The notes under the pieces: generated by a model | Told to the model about the DNA's origin: nothing | The model's database searches: none | The model's input: the letters and a program-made list of their open reading frames with translations, nothing else | Program-made: the position numbers and the translations under genes | Shown: positions 1 through 15,100 of the stretch, piece by piece | Layout of the letters: the number at the start of each line of letters is the position of its first letter | How positions within the stretch are numbered: position 1 is the first letter of the stretch | Assembly: GCA_947044365.1 (NCBI GenBank) | Contig: OX345636.1 | Coordinates: forward strand, 23,159,466 to 23,223,465 | Length of the DNA: 64,000 nt | From: Petrosia ficiformis | Lineage: Eukaryota; Porifera; Demospongiae; Haplosclerida; Petrosiidae | Reading direction: 5' to 3'

Positions 1-1108
1 TAGTATACATTAGTAATGTGTATGATGCAGTGAAAACACAAATATTATCATACTCTGCCTCTAATATATTGTTTAGTCTGGTCAAATCTCCAGTAAGAAT
101 TTGTTCATTAACAACAAGTATATTCTTTATTCTGTTTGCATCGAAAGCATTCTCAACTGCTACATTGACTGTTCCTTCATCGTCAATATTAGGATCATCT
201 ATAATCACTACTGTAATATTATCCCACTAAAAATGAAATAAAATATGTTATTAGAGAACTGTCTCCAAAATTAATCATAATAATTATAATACTAGCATAG
301 AAGAATAATAGTGTAATACATTACCGAAATGAATACATGTCTACATGTATGTATACGTATCAATGAACCTACCAGGCTTTCATTGAGAAGAACAAAGTTG
401 TACAAATCCAAGTACAGCAAAAAATCTTCCCTTAGTGTGAAATTAACATCTGGCGAATTCAGACTGTCACTTCCATCACTAACATCAAGATCAAACAAAT
501 GTAAAAGTGAACAATCCGAAATTGTTGGCATAGAAACTACAGGTATAAAATAAACTGTAGTATTAAATGTGTTCTAATCAAATTCTGATGATAAAGAGTT
601 GGAGAGTGGATGAACTTTGGATAATTTCAGAATGCATGCATGTACAAGAAGACAGAATGCATTAGCTGAAAACCTCTTACCATTAACACAACATTCAAAA
701 CCAAATTCAATTTGACATTCAGATGAACATCCATCTCCATTTTTCAGATTACCATCATCACAATCTTCATAACTATCAAGGGTTCCACTACCACAGCCAA
801 CTAATTTATCCGTACTTCCACTGCCTGAAATGTCTGCCAACACACTGCCTGAAATGTCTGCCAACACACTGTATGAAGTACAATTCATTTGTGCATGAGC
901 TCCTGTGTTGGAATTAATCATAGTAATATAATCAATATCACATAAATAATGTCATATAATTATAGCAAATTTAAAAATATCAAAATGTGGCTGTGTAGAT
1001 TTGGAACACTGAACAGACAATTTAATAATTAAAATTATATTATTCACCTTTCCATAATAGAAATTGTATGGCTAATAGGAGCAATGGGAATAGTCTTTGA
1101 CTTTTCAT
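1..1108 (-). CDS. Secreted DUF4215-repeat protein, 5' part (partial)
   Basis: Four exons can be joined in phase on the minus strand: 1108-1048, 902-681, 536-373 and 226 to about 18 or the window edge. The first exon starts with ATG and encodes a hydrophobic leader (MKSQRLFPLLLLAIQFLLWK), so the protein is probably secreted or a type I membrane protein. Exon 2 carries one DUF4215/Myxococcus-type cysteine-rich repeat: CGSGTLDSYEDCDDGN followed by GDGCSSEC and a Cys pair. Exons 3 and 4 (NESL joined to WDNITVVIIDD) are acidic and hydrophobic and I do not recognise them. Donors and acceptors are GT/AG and phases 1, 1 and 0 match at each junction. The 3' end lies beyond the left edge, so ligand and function are unknown. 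The leader and the repeat are seen in the sequence; an extracellular role follows from family knowledge. Confidence 0.72.
821..868. repeat. 24-bp in-frame tandem duplication inside exon 2 of the DUF4215 gene
   Basis: A 24-bp unit (821-844) is repeated immediately (845-868). On the coding strand it gives SVLADISG twice in a row, just ahead of the cysteine-rich repeat. It keeps the frame, so it lengthens the linker without breaking the protein. Confidence 0.85.
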
Positions 1109-4100
1109 TTTTGTAAGGATGGAGTATTCTTTTATCTGAATAGAAAAGAAAGAGCAATCGAGCCCCACCCCCTATTTTATATTACGGATTGCAACTGCTG
1201 TTCAAGTCCTGTAAGCAACAACCATACATATACTATTACCTCCAATTCCTTGTTAAAACACTGAAAGAGGTTGCCAATATAAAAAGATTGCTCTCTGCTC
1301 AATATGCAAAAAAGTGGGAGGGCCGACTTTACTGCACGAAGTCTCTATGGCTGTACGAAACGCGTTACTAGGGAAACGCCTATATTGTCAAGGCAACTAA
1401 GTTTTTAGTTCTCAACGTTCAATGATCAAAATTAATCAAAAAATAATTGAGTGTTGTATATCTCCATCATCCAAATAGTCCTATTTCAGTCCCCATCCGG
1501 CCTCCTTTTCATTATTGAGTTACCACTGCTCTGTTATCACAGGCTTCACAGGCTCAGTGTTCCCATACCCCCAATACCCTACCTCATTACCACCAACTCC
1601 ATTTTTTCCTACTGTACACCACCCTCATACACAACAAACACGAGCAGCCTGCTGTTAACTCACAGTCACTGTCAGTGTAGCTGGATATAGGAAAATGCCA
1701 CAGCCACGGTATCACTGAGTAGTGTCACTATTATAATCATGATAATTTAGGTCGCAGCCTAGCTATCATCATTATAATGATAACTGATATTAGCTTTTTA
1801 TATCGGAATGTAACCGGTTGGGCCCATATTTAGATCTAGACTGAGGTGTCAATTCAGTCTCCGGCACCAGCCTCAAATCAGTCTGCAGTCTACAGTATAT
1901 TTCTATCCGACATAGAATCCAGAGCATAAGCTGACCCACTCAGGCTCCCCCCCTCCCACGTTTTTACTGAACCACATATACATTTTCACTTACTGTATTA
2001 CAACATTAATAGAGCCTCAAGCTCTGACCGAGACAGCTTTGCTTTTAAGCTTCTGAACTTCCCGTGGGAGTAGGGCACATATCCCTCCTTGCACTACCCA
2101 CCCATTATCAATGATCCCAATCCGCAGCTTTGTCAGCCCCATTCCCACTTTCACATGATGAACATGCTGTCTCTGTCCTGACTATTTATGGTTTGGAAAT
2201 AATAGAAATTAGAAAAGCCAAAAGAGTTTTGATGGGGTTGGATGTCTTGTTTCTAAAAATCCATTATTTAGTCAGTATAACCCTGTTTTGCATGAGGGCC
2301 ACCACTGGGACAGTTTGCCCCCCACTAGTACTGGCCCCCAAACCGAACTCAGTGGGGGCAAGTTTTCTGCCCTGGACCCACTAAAACATCTTAGCAGCCC
2401 TGTTGTTTTAAACAATAAAACCATAGTTCAGTGAAGATTGTTTATGCTCACAATTAACACTGAGATTTAGTTAATAAAAATACAACACTGTTTTGTGTTT
2501 GTTACGTACAAACTAAAGCATCATAATTGATTGTTCAATTACCAATCACTATACATACGTAGGTCTAATAATATGGAGATTTTAATGCACATTAATATTG
2601 TGATCATGCAAATGACAATTATGACATCCCAAACTATAACTCTTTCTCAATACCTTCAAGATCTACATGACATGTAATCAACATGCATACAAACACACAA
2701 GGCCTGTCTTTTAATCATTTTTTTAGACTTGTGTATATATGCTAAATGGTCATTTCTGCACTATCATAAGTTTACCTCAGTACCCTATAGAGGATTGTGC
2801 CTACTACAGATTTTAATCTGATGATTTCATTAAAAAATAGAATTAATTCATGCAATATCCAGGTCAGCTAGTAATATATCAGATTGCTTTGGGAATTACA
2901 ATCTATAATCATGTAACATTCCTCTAGTCTTTACTCCTTTTTTTATTTAGACTACCTAAACAGATAATGAACTCATTCATTGATATAGTTTCAAAGAACA
3001 TGGTAAATTTAAATTGTCATGATGCAGGTTGTGGCTAAATGGCAAATGTTGATGCCGTTACAAATAGTTTGTCAACAAATGTCTTAAAAACATGCAACCT
3101 TATAAGTTATAATTATTATTTACCAGAAACACTACAAAAGATGGTTTTGGCATAATGGCAACTATTATAATTTTATTGGCTTCAATTTACTAATTCAATA
3201 TGATTGACCATGTAGCTATGCAAGTTTAAATCCATCAATGAGATGTTTTAACAATCATGACTGTTTCATAATTTAGTAATGTCAACATTGCATATCACAT
3301 AATGCTGAAGGAAATTGAGAGAAAGAGTATGTAATTGTTCCTTCCAGGAAATCATGTGGTCCAGGTAATGTAATAATTATTATGCTGATTACTTTAAAAA
3401 CCACTAACTCATTTCTGTTATTTAGCTGCTTTTCAGAAAAAGCTTTCAATCAAGTGATTTTTCTCAAAGCTACATGTGTCTTGTATAAAGCAATTATTAT
3501 TTTTACCAATGCCTAAAGCCAGTAATATTCCATATCTTCCTTCTGGAATTGCACTCCAATATTAATGCAATTTACTTAAATTTTACACAGTAAACGAATT
3601 ATAGACAGCAGTCTACACCATCGCTTATGATGTTCACATTACACAAACCTCCTGATCCTTCCTCAGAATGTGGTGGTAAATTAGTTTAATACAGAGAGAT
3701 ACAATCAGAGCAAGTGCCAGCAATTTATGTGCTGGGAGACATTGCACCTGGGAGATGGGTTATGGCACAATATATACATGGGGCCATGGGGCTGTCTGCC
3801 CATTACCATTGAAACAGGGTGTTTCCAAATTAAGTGACGAAATGTATACATTGTGACCTATGTAACAACTTTGCTTATATTGTATACAAGATATCATGTT
3901 TTAAATGCTTTGTACCAACAATTGAAGCCAAAATAGCCTTTGTTACATAATACATGTTAACTTCCTACTAGTGTAATGATAGCTACTTTGAAGTGGCAAG
4001 ACATGGATATAATATGCGGCAGGATAGTAAATTTAATGTTATGGTTGTCAACAGCATGATCATAATAATTATTATGTATGGAACTTTAAATCTTTGCAAC

Positions 4101-4770
4101 TCTGTAATAACAAACAATTTTGTTTTTGCAGAGGAGCATCAAATCTGGATGATTGTGAAGTCGTTAAAGATGAAATTCAGTTTACTACTGAGACTACAAT
4201 ACAATGCAATGTTTGTTTCAGAAAAAAAGCTTTTTTTTGTGGGTCCTAATATTCTCAAAATTATGTCAGTATAATTCGCCAATTCCTATTTTACATCTTC
4301 CTGAGATGGTAGTAGATGCATCTGATGGTTTTTATCACTATATATCAGATCCTAACACAAAATTACATGTACATGTATGTTGGGCAGGGTAAATTCCTGT
4401 TCAATTGTCCTACATGTATGCAGCTTTTAGCAACAACACAGTAATTGATGGAGAAAAATAATGTTTTAATACATGTACAACAGTTCTTTGAAACCTGAAG
4501 CAGTAACTGTGTAACATTAAAACTGTTATATATTTCAAACCTTTTAAAAGTCTTTGAAAATTCCTCACATATTAGTGACTCTATTGGTACCTTAATCAGT
4601 ACTCTACTGATTTTACAATGTAGGTTTGGCTATTTCATTGGTAACAGATACACACACAAACATTACTTAACCAATCTATATGTATGTATAACAGTTACAG
4701 AAAAAGTGAATTTGCTCTATTCCCAATAGTAATACTGATATTTAGTTGATGAGGATACTACTTGTCCATG
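1109..4770. other. Intergenic, no gene recognised
   Basis: The stretch lies upstream of the DUF4215 gene and downstream of calcineurin A. I find no open frame with family resemblance or a consistent exon chain. It is AT-rich with a somewhat GC-richer patch around 1480-2400. A short imperfect palindrome resembling an RFX X-box (GTTACTAGGGAAAC) lies near 1363-1376, about 260 bp upstream of the DUF4215 start codon; this could be chance. Confidence 0.5.
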
Positions 4771-5010
4771 TACAGTATATGTCAATAAAAAGTCACCCTA
4801 CAGTAACAGTAACTACCTTAGTTCCACTGTCAGTATAGTATAGTAATCACTATCTCACTACTGTGGTGTTCAATTGACAAGTACATCAATTACTGTCTCA
4901 CTAACGTTACCAATTACTGTCAAAACTACTGTTGAACTACTGTAGTGTGGAAATGAAACTACTGAGTAATTACTGTACTGTATGGTGACCTTTTATTGAC
5001 GTACACTGTA
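4771..5010. mobile_element. Palindromic MITE, family A (AGTAATTACTGT type)
   Basis: The ends are near-complementary: TACAGTATATGTCAATAAAA at the left and TTTTATTGACGTACACTGTA at the right. The interior is full of AGTAATTACTGT-like palindromes. There is no coding capacity. Related copies are at 13871-14034, 17694-18188 (interrupted), 27103-27315 and 30185-30400, with degenerate copies near 7523-7655 and 46970-47115. The TA at both ends suggests a Tc1/mariner-type TA target; that is inference. Confidence 0.75.
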
Positions 5011-5244
5011 AGTCTATTATCTTACAGTATTTGAACAATTATAATATGTATCAAACATTTTATCATTAATGTGTACAAAACAAGTCACAATAATTATTTT
5101 ATCTAAAGATGATTAGTTCTACTAAACTTCATTATCCTAACCTCACACAATATTAAAATTTTACTTAATAGATAATGCATGATTATTATTATGTAGTTTA
5201 TAACAATTTATTCTGTATTACAAGAGGGCTAAAAAAGTTAACTT

Positions 5245-8200
5245 CTACTGTGTAGTTGGTTTTGTAAATGTAAATTTTTGCTCGGTAGAATTAAATGCCA
5301 TTGGTGACCCCACAGTCTCACTGGACATACTCACTACCGAGTCTCTTCGAGGTGGCATGCGCTCATTAGGTCGATCAAGAGCACGTGCTTCATCGAAACT
5401 GTTGACTCTTCTACGCACTCCTCCAGCATGTAATCTTTGGAATTCCTCAAGAGCTATATAAAAATGGAAAAGAGAAGTACAATATAGAATACTAATAAGC
5501 ATGAAATGATAAAGGTCCCTTGATATTTAATTGCAATGAATCAGGTTTATATTTGTATATAAACTTTATATACAAGTCTGGATTTTTGGTGGTGTAAAAG
5601 GTACTACATGTACTTCTGAGAATAAAGTATAAGTGAATGTTTTGTCATGTGTAAGTGCAAGTGGCTACTCTATGATCGCAATGGTAATATCAGACCCTTG
5701 GGTTTTGCCATCACTACATCTTCTATTGTTTTTAATTGTTTTATTGAAAATGTTTTTTTTTATTATTCTTGTATGTATATACATGTATATGGTTCACAAC
5801 ATTGTTGCAAGGAAATTAGGTGTGATGCAGGTTGTTACGACAGACACAACATATTTGTCCTAATTATAATCAATATCTCATATTAGCAAACCACCATATG
5901 CAACTAAAATTGACCACTTTCTAAGCAGCACCATTTGGATTTCTGAAATTATTACAACACAATGTATTTGTGGATGAGAAAATCATTTACTTGGGAGATA
6001 ATAACGAATACTGGAGTGTGGTCTCTTGGGTATTTCTCATGGATTGTGCTTACATGTACCAACTTGAGAAAAGGTGCATGTACATATACATGTATGTGGC
6101 AGGGCTCAATATAACTTTTCTATTATACATGTACATGTAGGTGGACATTTGAAAATGACAGGTCAAGAACCTTCTATGATAGGTAAAAAGCTTATTGGTA
6201 GCTCTAGAACGTTCCTTATTAAAATGCACCATGGCTGCTAGGTGCTGGTTGTGGCATGATCCAGGACAATGCTTGTTCACTGGTTTGATGAGGCCTGAAT
6301 CCAAGTTCTAATACTACTTTTATATTTGCGACAAACTTCATACCAGAGAGTAAACACAGACAGAGACCATTTGTCATGTTAGTCCTTGCCACGTTGTAGC
6401 CACAATAAACTCTGATGCTCCAGATTATACTGTCCCTGTCACTTAGCAAAGGTTATTTATTCCTTGATCATTTTCTTAATAGAAACATCTGAGCTACTAG
6501 AGATACATTGTAGAACTAAAACCTGGTCTTTTTCTACATGCAATTTAGTCAAACTAAACAAAAAATGATCGATCATTTAGTGCACATACTGTATGTGTGG
6601 TAAATGACTAAAGACCAACTGTTAAATTGAGCCCTATGCTTAACCATGTAAAAGTTATAAAGGATATTTACTGTAAATTACATAGTTTACAAGGGCACAG
6701 AAGTAAGTGGCTAATGCCACTTACAGGCACATGTACATGTAGCTACATGTGTATTCAGCCATTTGTATACATGTAGGTGATATGTACTTACCATCCTGTA
6801 TTCCTTCACTTCCTTGGGAAAGTACTCCAGCTGGAAGTTGTCCTGATGGTGTCAATCCTTTTAGTGCTAACACAGTCTCATGCTCTTGTCTGGAAGAAAA
6901 AAAAGCATGTTAGAATTTGGTAAGAATTGGAGTTGCATGTATAAATATAATTACATATAGAGCTAACAAATGTTGGTTATAAAATTAAATATGTTATAAG
7001 TTTGGTGATGTAAAGGCATTCTAATTTCTAAATGAGATTCGATGTACATTGTACATCTAGAATTCAGAAACAAAGAAGGAAGAAGGAGTATTGCAGAAAA
7101 CCATACACCATCATGTCTGTGGAAAAGTGATTACTGATTGAGACATGTGAGAAGTGTAGTCCCACCTATTCACATCTTCAGGGACTTGTAAGAAAGACAT
7201 TGGATGAAAAGGATTCGAACTAGGGTTAGGAACACTTAGGAAACAAGTTGAACAATACACACATTTACATGATAAAGAGCAGATGTGGTCCAGAGGGTTG
7301 AGCATTACTTAACACCATATTCTTTGGTTTAGTATTTGTTTGGTCTGAAGAAGTAGCAGTGAGCACCAAAATCTAAGATAAGGATAACTGTTGTTGAAAG
7401 AGATCAATGCAGGGTGATCTCTAGGCTTTTCTTGTAGAGTTCAGAGCACTCCTAGGGAGTCTAAGTATGCTTCATAAAACAGGAATACACCGTTTTTCCC
7501 TTCTAGAACTATTGTATATTTCATGGTAATTACCTTGGTTCTACTGTCAGTACAGTAACTACTATCTTACCACTATGGTGTTGAATTAAACAATACTTTT
7601 AAAACTAAGGTTGAACTATATGTATATGGTGGGTGACCTTTTAGTAACATATACATGTACATCTACATGTATACTGTAGACCTCCAATCAATGAATTTGA
7701 TTGATTCATTAAATGTAAAAGATGATTGTAATTATACTCTTGTCTTCTCTAACCTTAATACTGAGAATACTCTGGCCATTTTACCAACAGCCCTGATTTT
7801 GTTACGAATAACTTCTTTCCTTTGTGCCATAGTAGATGCAATTTCTAAAGTAAATAGAGATATATACCATTATACAGTGTATACATTGTACAGTGTACAC
7901 TTAATACAGTGTACACATTATACAGTGTATACATTATACAGTGTATACATTATACAGTGTATAAATTTATACATTGTACATTGTACACATTATCAGTGTA
8001 CACATTATACAGTGTATACATTATAAGTGTATACATTTATACAGTGTATACATTATAAGTGTATACATTTATACAGTGTATACAATGTACACTTAATACA
8101 GTGTACACATTATACAGTGTATACATTATAAGTGTATACATTTATACAGTGTATACAATGTACACTTAATACAGTGTACACGTTATACAGTGTATACATT

Positions 8201-11200
8201 ATACTGAGTACACATTGTACAGCGTACACATTGTACACATTATACAGTGTACACATTATACATGTACACATTATATGTATACACTATACAGTGTACACAT
8301 ACAGCCAGCAAGCAGCTTAGTTTTAAAGAGGCTACAGAAAAAACTCGCAAGTGGGATATCACTGATTCTAAAGCACAAGTTATTCAGAATAGGAGACATG
8401 ATAGCATTAGATTTTCACTCAATTTCTGTTGTCGATGACTTATTCAATATTTACATATCACTTATTCAGTATTCTTCATTATCACTTTAATCAATTCATT
8501 GGTATTTCATTATAAATTAAAAGTGTTATTTTATGTATCACTTATTAACTAATTAAAGTGATTCAAAACTAAAACAGGAATATCAGATCGAAATCGGCTG
8601 TTATTGGCTCTAAAATATCAGAGGTTGGTTATGGAGATTTTGTCAACGCCATAGTATTCAGCAGCTTAGTTTGCAGGGAGAAAGTTTGATCAACCTGCTG
8701 CTGATTTGTTCATACCTTATTTTCTAGATTTTGTCAGTGCTGATGGGTACAACAAAGATCAGATTTTCAACTGTGATGAATCAGGCTTGTACTACAAGAA
8801 CGTGTTACCATCAATTCTTGCTCAATGCAAATGGGTCTATTCAACTTCCTCTCGCTTAAAGAATTCGTCTACAGACAAATTACCAGTGATCTATGCTAAC
8901 CAATTAAATGCTTGGATGAACTCATCAATATTTTCTGCATGGTTCCACCAAACATTTGTTCCTACTGTCCAGAAAAATGTTGAGAGAATTGAATTTGGAA
9001 CCTAAAGCTGTGCTTTCTAATAGACAATTGTTCTGCCTATCCAGATAAAGAACTAATTTCAAGTGAGGGTAAAGTGATCACCAAATTTCTTCCCAATGTA
9101 ACTTCTATTATGCAGCCTATGGACCAAAGAGTATTAGTGTCCATCAAGAATTGATACCACAGGAAGATTCTGAAGTGCTTGTTCTTTGTGAAGATGATGG
9201 TATTTCAATTACAGATTTTTTGAAGGGAATTCATTTGTTGAAAGCGTGTGATCTCATTGCTTCAAGCTGGAATGCTGTCAAGGCTAGAACCTTGCGTTTG
9301 TCACGGAGGAAGATTATTCTAGAAGATAAAAGTACATGTACTAATACAGAAGAATTGAATGGCAATCCTACAATATCAGATTTTGACAACATGTTCCGAA
9401 TGTTTGGACACAACATCACTAACAGTGAAATTAGTGAGTGGTTACAATCTGACGAAAGAGAAAATGGGTTTGCCAATTTACCAAAGATGAAATAATATCT
9501 ACTGTGGTAAATTACAAAACAATTGAAGAGTCAGATGAGTCTGATGAGCCGGCTTTCTCAATTTCCCATAGTGCAGCAGTGAAGATGTTTGATGGCTGCT
9601 TAGAATGGCCTCAGGAGCAAGAGGAAGCTACTGTTTATACCATTACCTTATAACGTCAATTACATGAACTGGGAGCAAAAAAGAGGCTAGGTACTCAATC
9701 TCAAACAACAGCCAGTCACACTGTACTTCTCTTCCTGTAGTTAAATGGTACTCTGTTTATGACTACATATGTATGTACATGTGTGTAGTACACATTTATG
9801 ACCCTGTTTATGTATTTGAATGAAATAATAATTATTCATAACTTCACTAATCCGAATTTTCCACTAATCCAACAAAGCCCTGGTCCCAATGTGTTCAGAT
9901 TATCAAGGGTCTACTGTATTGCAATAGCACTAACAGCGAATACCATGATAATGATAGTACATGTAGTTTAATATTGCGATAGTGAAACTATGGATACTAT
10001 CTCTAAGCCCTAATTCATAACCATATCTTGTAGACTTTTAGCCTTTCAGTAGTGGAAAGAAATTTCAGTCCATGGTAGTGAAGATCTAAAGCGGCTTGAA
10101 TGTAAAGTGAGTGAAAACGTTTTCAGTTCCACCAATTTTGATTTACAAAGTTTACAACTAACATACTTCTTTCTTTTCTGCACATTCTGAGTCTCTAAAA
10201 CAAGTATTACCATATACGGCTCTTCCTCCTGCTCGAGGCCATTGATTTACCATAAGGTCAGTTGCTATGTATGCACAGACATTAAACAGATATCTGGATC
10301 AAAATATTGTTAATGTTCAAAACGAATTTCAGATAATCCGGATATCTGTTGCAGCACTAGTGTACACAACTAAACATACACATGTAGGTGTACCTTGTTT
10401 ATCCTCATCTTGATCTTCTAAATCCATATCATCATCATCTTCATCTCCTTTCAGATTAAGTACATTAACTAACATTTCTGTGACTGTTGATAAAACACAA
10501 ATAAAAAAGAGATGAGTAATATATCAAGTACTTGCGTACATGTGTGTACAGCATACATGTATGTATATATACATGTACATATATATAATATAATAATATA
10601 ATTATATACATGTATAAATTGTGTATAACTATATACCAGTGTATATGTACACCCTATACAGTCTTTGTAATCGTATTGCTCTATTGTGCATACTGTGTGA
10701 AAACATAATTATGCATGCACATGTATTAAGGCTGGGAAAAGTATTTGAACCTTCGTTCATTTCCTGCACATTCGAATCTAAATTCTCCCTTTGAAGATTC
10801 GCTGCCACACACACCCATTTTAATGTTTCTGCATGCGCACTTGTACACACCAATAATATATTCCAGTAAAGTTGAGATTATGTTGCTGGCTGCTTCTGTC
10901 TCATTTCTCAGTCCAGGAATGCTACTGTAATTCCAAGTAACAACAGCGATGGGAACAAAAAGCAATAATCAAGTTTTGGATGCTTGTTGTGGCAAGTACA
11001 AACCTACATGTGTGTGTACAAAGCATTTCTTAACGGACCTTCAAATTGAATATTGAATATTCGTCCCATCCCTAGTAATTACTGTGGTATTGAATATTGA
11101 ATATTCGTCCCATCCCTAGTAATTACTGTGGTATTGAATATTGAATATTCGTCCCATCCCTAGTAATTACTGTGGTATTGAATATTGAATATTCGTCCCA

Positions 11201-12153
11201 TCCCTAGTAATTACTGTGGTATTGAATATTGAATATTCGTCCCATCCCTAGTAATTACTGTGGTATTGAATATTGAATATTCGTCCCAGCCCTAGTAATT
11301 ACTGTGGTATTGAATATTGAATATTCGTCCCATCCCTAGTAATTACTGTGGTATTGAATATTGAATATTCGTCCCAGCCCTAGTAATTACTGTGGTATTG
11401 AATATTGAATATTCGTCCCATCCCTAGTAATTACTGTGGTATTGAATATTGAATATTCGTCCCAGCCCTAGTAATTACTGTGGTATTGAATATTGAATAT
11501 TCGTCCCATCCCTAGTAATTACTGTGGTATTGAATTAAATTATTGTTAAAACTATATACTGTTGAATTACTGTAGTGCAAAAATGAAACTACTAAGTAAT
11601 TACTGTACATGTGCACACAACATTCTCAAGCTTGGTTTGTCTCAAGGTTATAATGAGAGGAGTTTCATTGCTAATTAAGCTGTGCTCCTCTTATTCCAGA
11701 ATGGATATTGACAAATACTGTATGCAGTTCAATTAGTCCCTTGATGTCATAAGAAATATTATACACAAAGGTCAGAGGACTGCAATTGAGCTAAGTACAT
11801 GTATACATGTAAGTACAAATGAACTAGCAAACTGAAGTGCTGAACGTGCTACACACACTTCAGTTTGCTATAAACGTATTATTTGCCATCCCTATGATTG
11901 CTTTCCCATGGGTTCAAAGTATATATGTGACCTAATTTTCGAGAAGGGACACTTTCTACACAATATTTTTGATTAAATGCTTACCTTCAATCACTCATTA
12001 TTCTACCATTTTGTACAAAAAGTCTATGAAATTTGGTAACCAGGAAGAGCTATTATTAGGCTTCTTAGATACCGAATTTCATTGACTTCCTGTACAAAAT
12101 GGCAGGTAAGCATTTGGTAAAAATGTGTCCCTTTTCAAAAATTAGGTCAGATA

Positions 12154-12190
<37 letters not shown>

Positions 12191-15100
12191 TTGTGTCACT
12201 TACACGAGTATGTATTCTATAAGTAGTTAAGGAAGTTGCATCATTACGGGGGGCTTGGTCAATTAATAGGCATGCCACATAAAAGAATGTGCGCTAAGCT
12301 ACAGACCAGCAGGAAGATTCAGGAAGAAGATAAAACTGCTACTAGCTGTTGTATATAGCAGGGAAACAGTATAAAGATGATGTAAGAATCTTTAACAAGT
12401 ATAAGTATAATACTGTAAGTTGTGAGTTTCAGACATTAGGAAGTCATCATTAAGAACCTTGAAGGAGTATATACTTATCATCAAAAAGCTGTGTACTTAG
12501 ACTGCAGTTACACTTACATGTACTTCTTCAGGCCGCAGTTTTCAAGTACACAGAAAAGTAAAGACACTAGTACCATCAGCAGCGATAATTGATATATAGT
12601 CATTGCATAGCAATCATAAGGATACTTTTTTCTTAATAGTTTATATCTTGTTATTAATATAATTATAGCATACTTTTATTGCTATCCTCAAATTGAAATA
12701 CATACAATGTATGACTATATCTATGATTTTGGTGTTTTCAAGTTTGTTTTTTTTCTGAAGCTTCCATGTACTACAAGTCTACAACCCAGTGAACCCACCC
12801 ATGCATGCACATCAATATTTCCTGGAGACATCACTATATGAACGCTAAGGCTACATGTATTCATAAGACAAGTCTGTACAGCATTAACATGTAATTCCAT
12901 GAAGGTTCATTATTATTAATGCTAATCATTTGTTACATGTACTACTAGTAGCCTGTATGTTATATTCATCCTCATACCAATTCAACTTGTTGAAATGTTT
13001 GGAGCTTATTCTACAGGCTGTACTAGGTGAACCACATGAACAGAACTCAATTAATTAAATAATCAATTGAATTACTGACCTTTACTATACTGTAATTACA
13101 TGTATAGACAAATTATCATGCCATCACAACATCAGCATTCGAAATATTTCCACACATGGAATATGAATCTGCATTTTACTGAGTACAATCTAATATCACA
13201 TTACATGTACTTGTACTTGACTATCACAATAGTGATATACATGTAGATATGAGTACAATCTAATATCACATTACATGTACTTGTACTTGACTATCACAAT
13301 AGTGATATACATGTAGATATGAGTACAATCTAATATCACATTACATGTACTTGTACTTGACTATCACAATAGTGATATACATGTAGATATGAGTACAATC
13401 TAATATCACATTACATGTACTTGTACTTGACTATCACAATAGTGATATACATGTAGATATGAGTACAATCTAATATCACATTACATGTACTTGTACTTGA
13501 CTATCACAATAGTGATATACATGTAGATATGAGTACAATCTAATATCACATTACATGTACAGGTACTTGACTATCACAATAGTTTCAACAAACAGTGGTA
13601 TACATGTAGATATGAGTTTTAAGTACATGTGGTATAATAATACAGCCAAAACAAATTTAATATTGGTTAATAATAAATAATTCCAAAATAAACTGTAATA
13701 TTTCGTCACCAGTTTTATCTACTTTATTCTACCGATAGACGTGTAAACATTATGTAAACACCATTTTTGTTACCAATAGACATACACATTTTTGTAAAAA
13801 TATTATTATACAAATTTAATGGAGGATTCTTGAACAACAACGCATCCAAGAACACTCTTTCTAATTCAAGGTACAGTGTATGTCAATAAAGTCACCATAC
13901 AGTACAGTAATTACTCAGTAGTTTCATTTCCACACTACAATAGTTCAACAGTAGTGAGACAGTAATTACTATACTATACTGACAGTAGAACTAAGGTAGT
14001 TACTGTTTGTATGGTAAGTTTTTATTGACAAGTACAGCAAATAAAAGTAAATTTCGCAGATACGAAGTAAAAACAAAATTGAGAGTTTGTATCCTAAAAT
14101 TGTTAATTAGTTAAATAAACACATATCCTGCAATGGGGATGACATTCTAGCAAGGTGAGCCAATGCCCACTCACCTCCCTTAAATGAAATCCTGCCAAAA
14201 CATGTACATGTACATGTACAGATGCAAAGATGTACCTTTTTCTCCTACAAATGGTAAAGACCATGTGAACACATCCATGAAGTTTGGCAACCAGTACGGA
14301 TGTTCAACAGCATTAAACTGACGAATATTCATGACATTGTTCTCATATTTCAAGACTGCAGCTTTGTTTCCATAAACATCAAGATAGTTAGGTGCAGAGA
14401 AGATTGTGATTAGAGATGGGAAACCAGTAGCTTGGCTTTTACGATACATTTTGTAACTGGAGTGGAAAATAGTAAGAAAATGGACCGTGGACAATAAGAT
14501 GGGAATGAACCAATTGATGGATGGATAAATGGATGGATGTATGAATGGATGGATGAATGGATGGATGAATAAATGGATGAACAAATGATAGATATGGATG
14601 GATGGATGAAAGAACAAATAATGGATATGGATGGCTGTATGGAAGGATGGATGCATAAATGGATGGATGAATGAACAGATGATGGATGGATAAATGCAAG
14701 TTTTAGAGACTATAATGTACATGTACGTGTGTATAATTGGAATTACAGGTATATTATATGCACATTGTACATGTAATTGAACAAACTAACACCCTTTCAG
14801 AAAGCCTAATACATAATTATACACCTGTACATATACTGTACATGTAACAAACAAGACAGGCAGGATGGATGGTTAGATGAGTGACTGCTATACAGAGTAC
14901 ATGCAAGTCCATCTACACATACACAAGTACATGTACATGCATATGTAGTCATCCACTCATCTAAACACATGTACATGATAAGGATAGTACCACACATACA
15001 TATATAATATACTCTTACCCTGCATCTTGAGCTTCATGTGCTCTTATAATAGATAGGAGGTTATTGTTTTGTAGAAACTCGCAACATGCTTGATAACTAG

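Noticed and set aside
7200..7300. B-box-like GATTCGAAC suggesting a tRNA or SINE
   Set aside because: No matching A box at the right distance and orientation, and no acceptor stem could be paired.
14439..14722. Long minus-strand open frames of HPSIHPF-type repeats
   Set aside because: They are translations of the GATG microsatellite reading into calcineurin A exon 8; the real exon starts at 14456 after a consensus acceptor.
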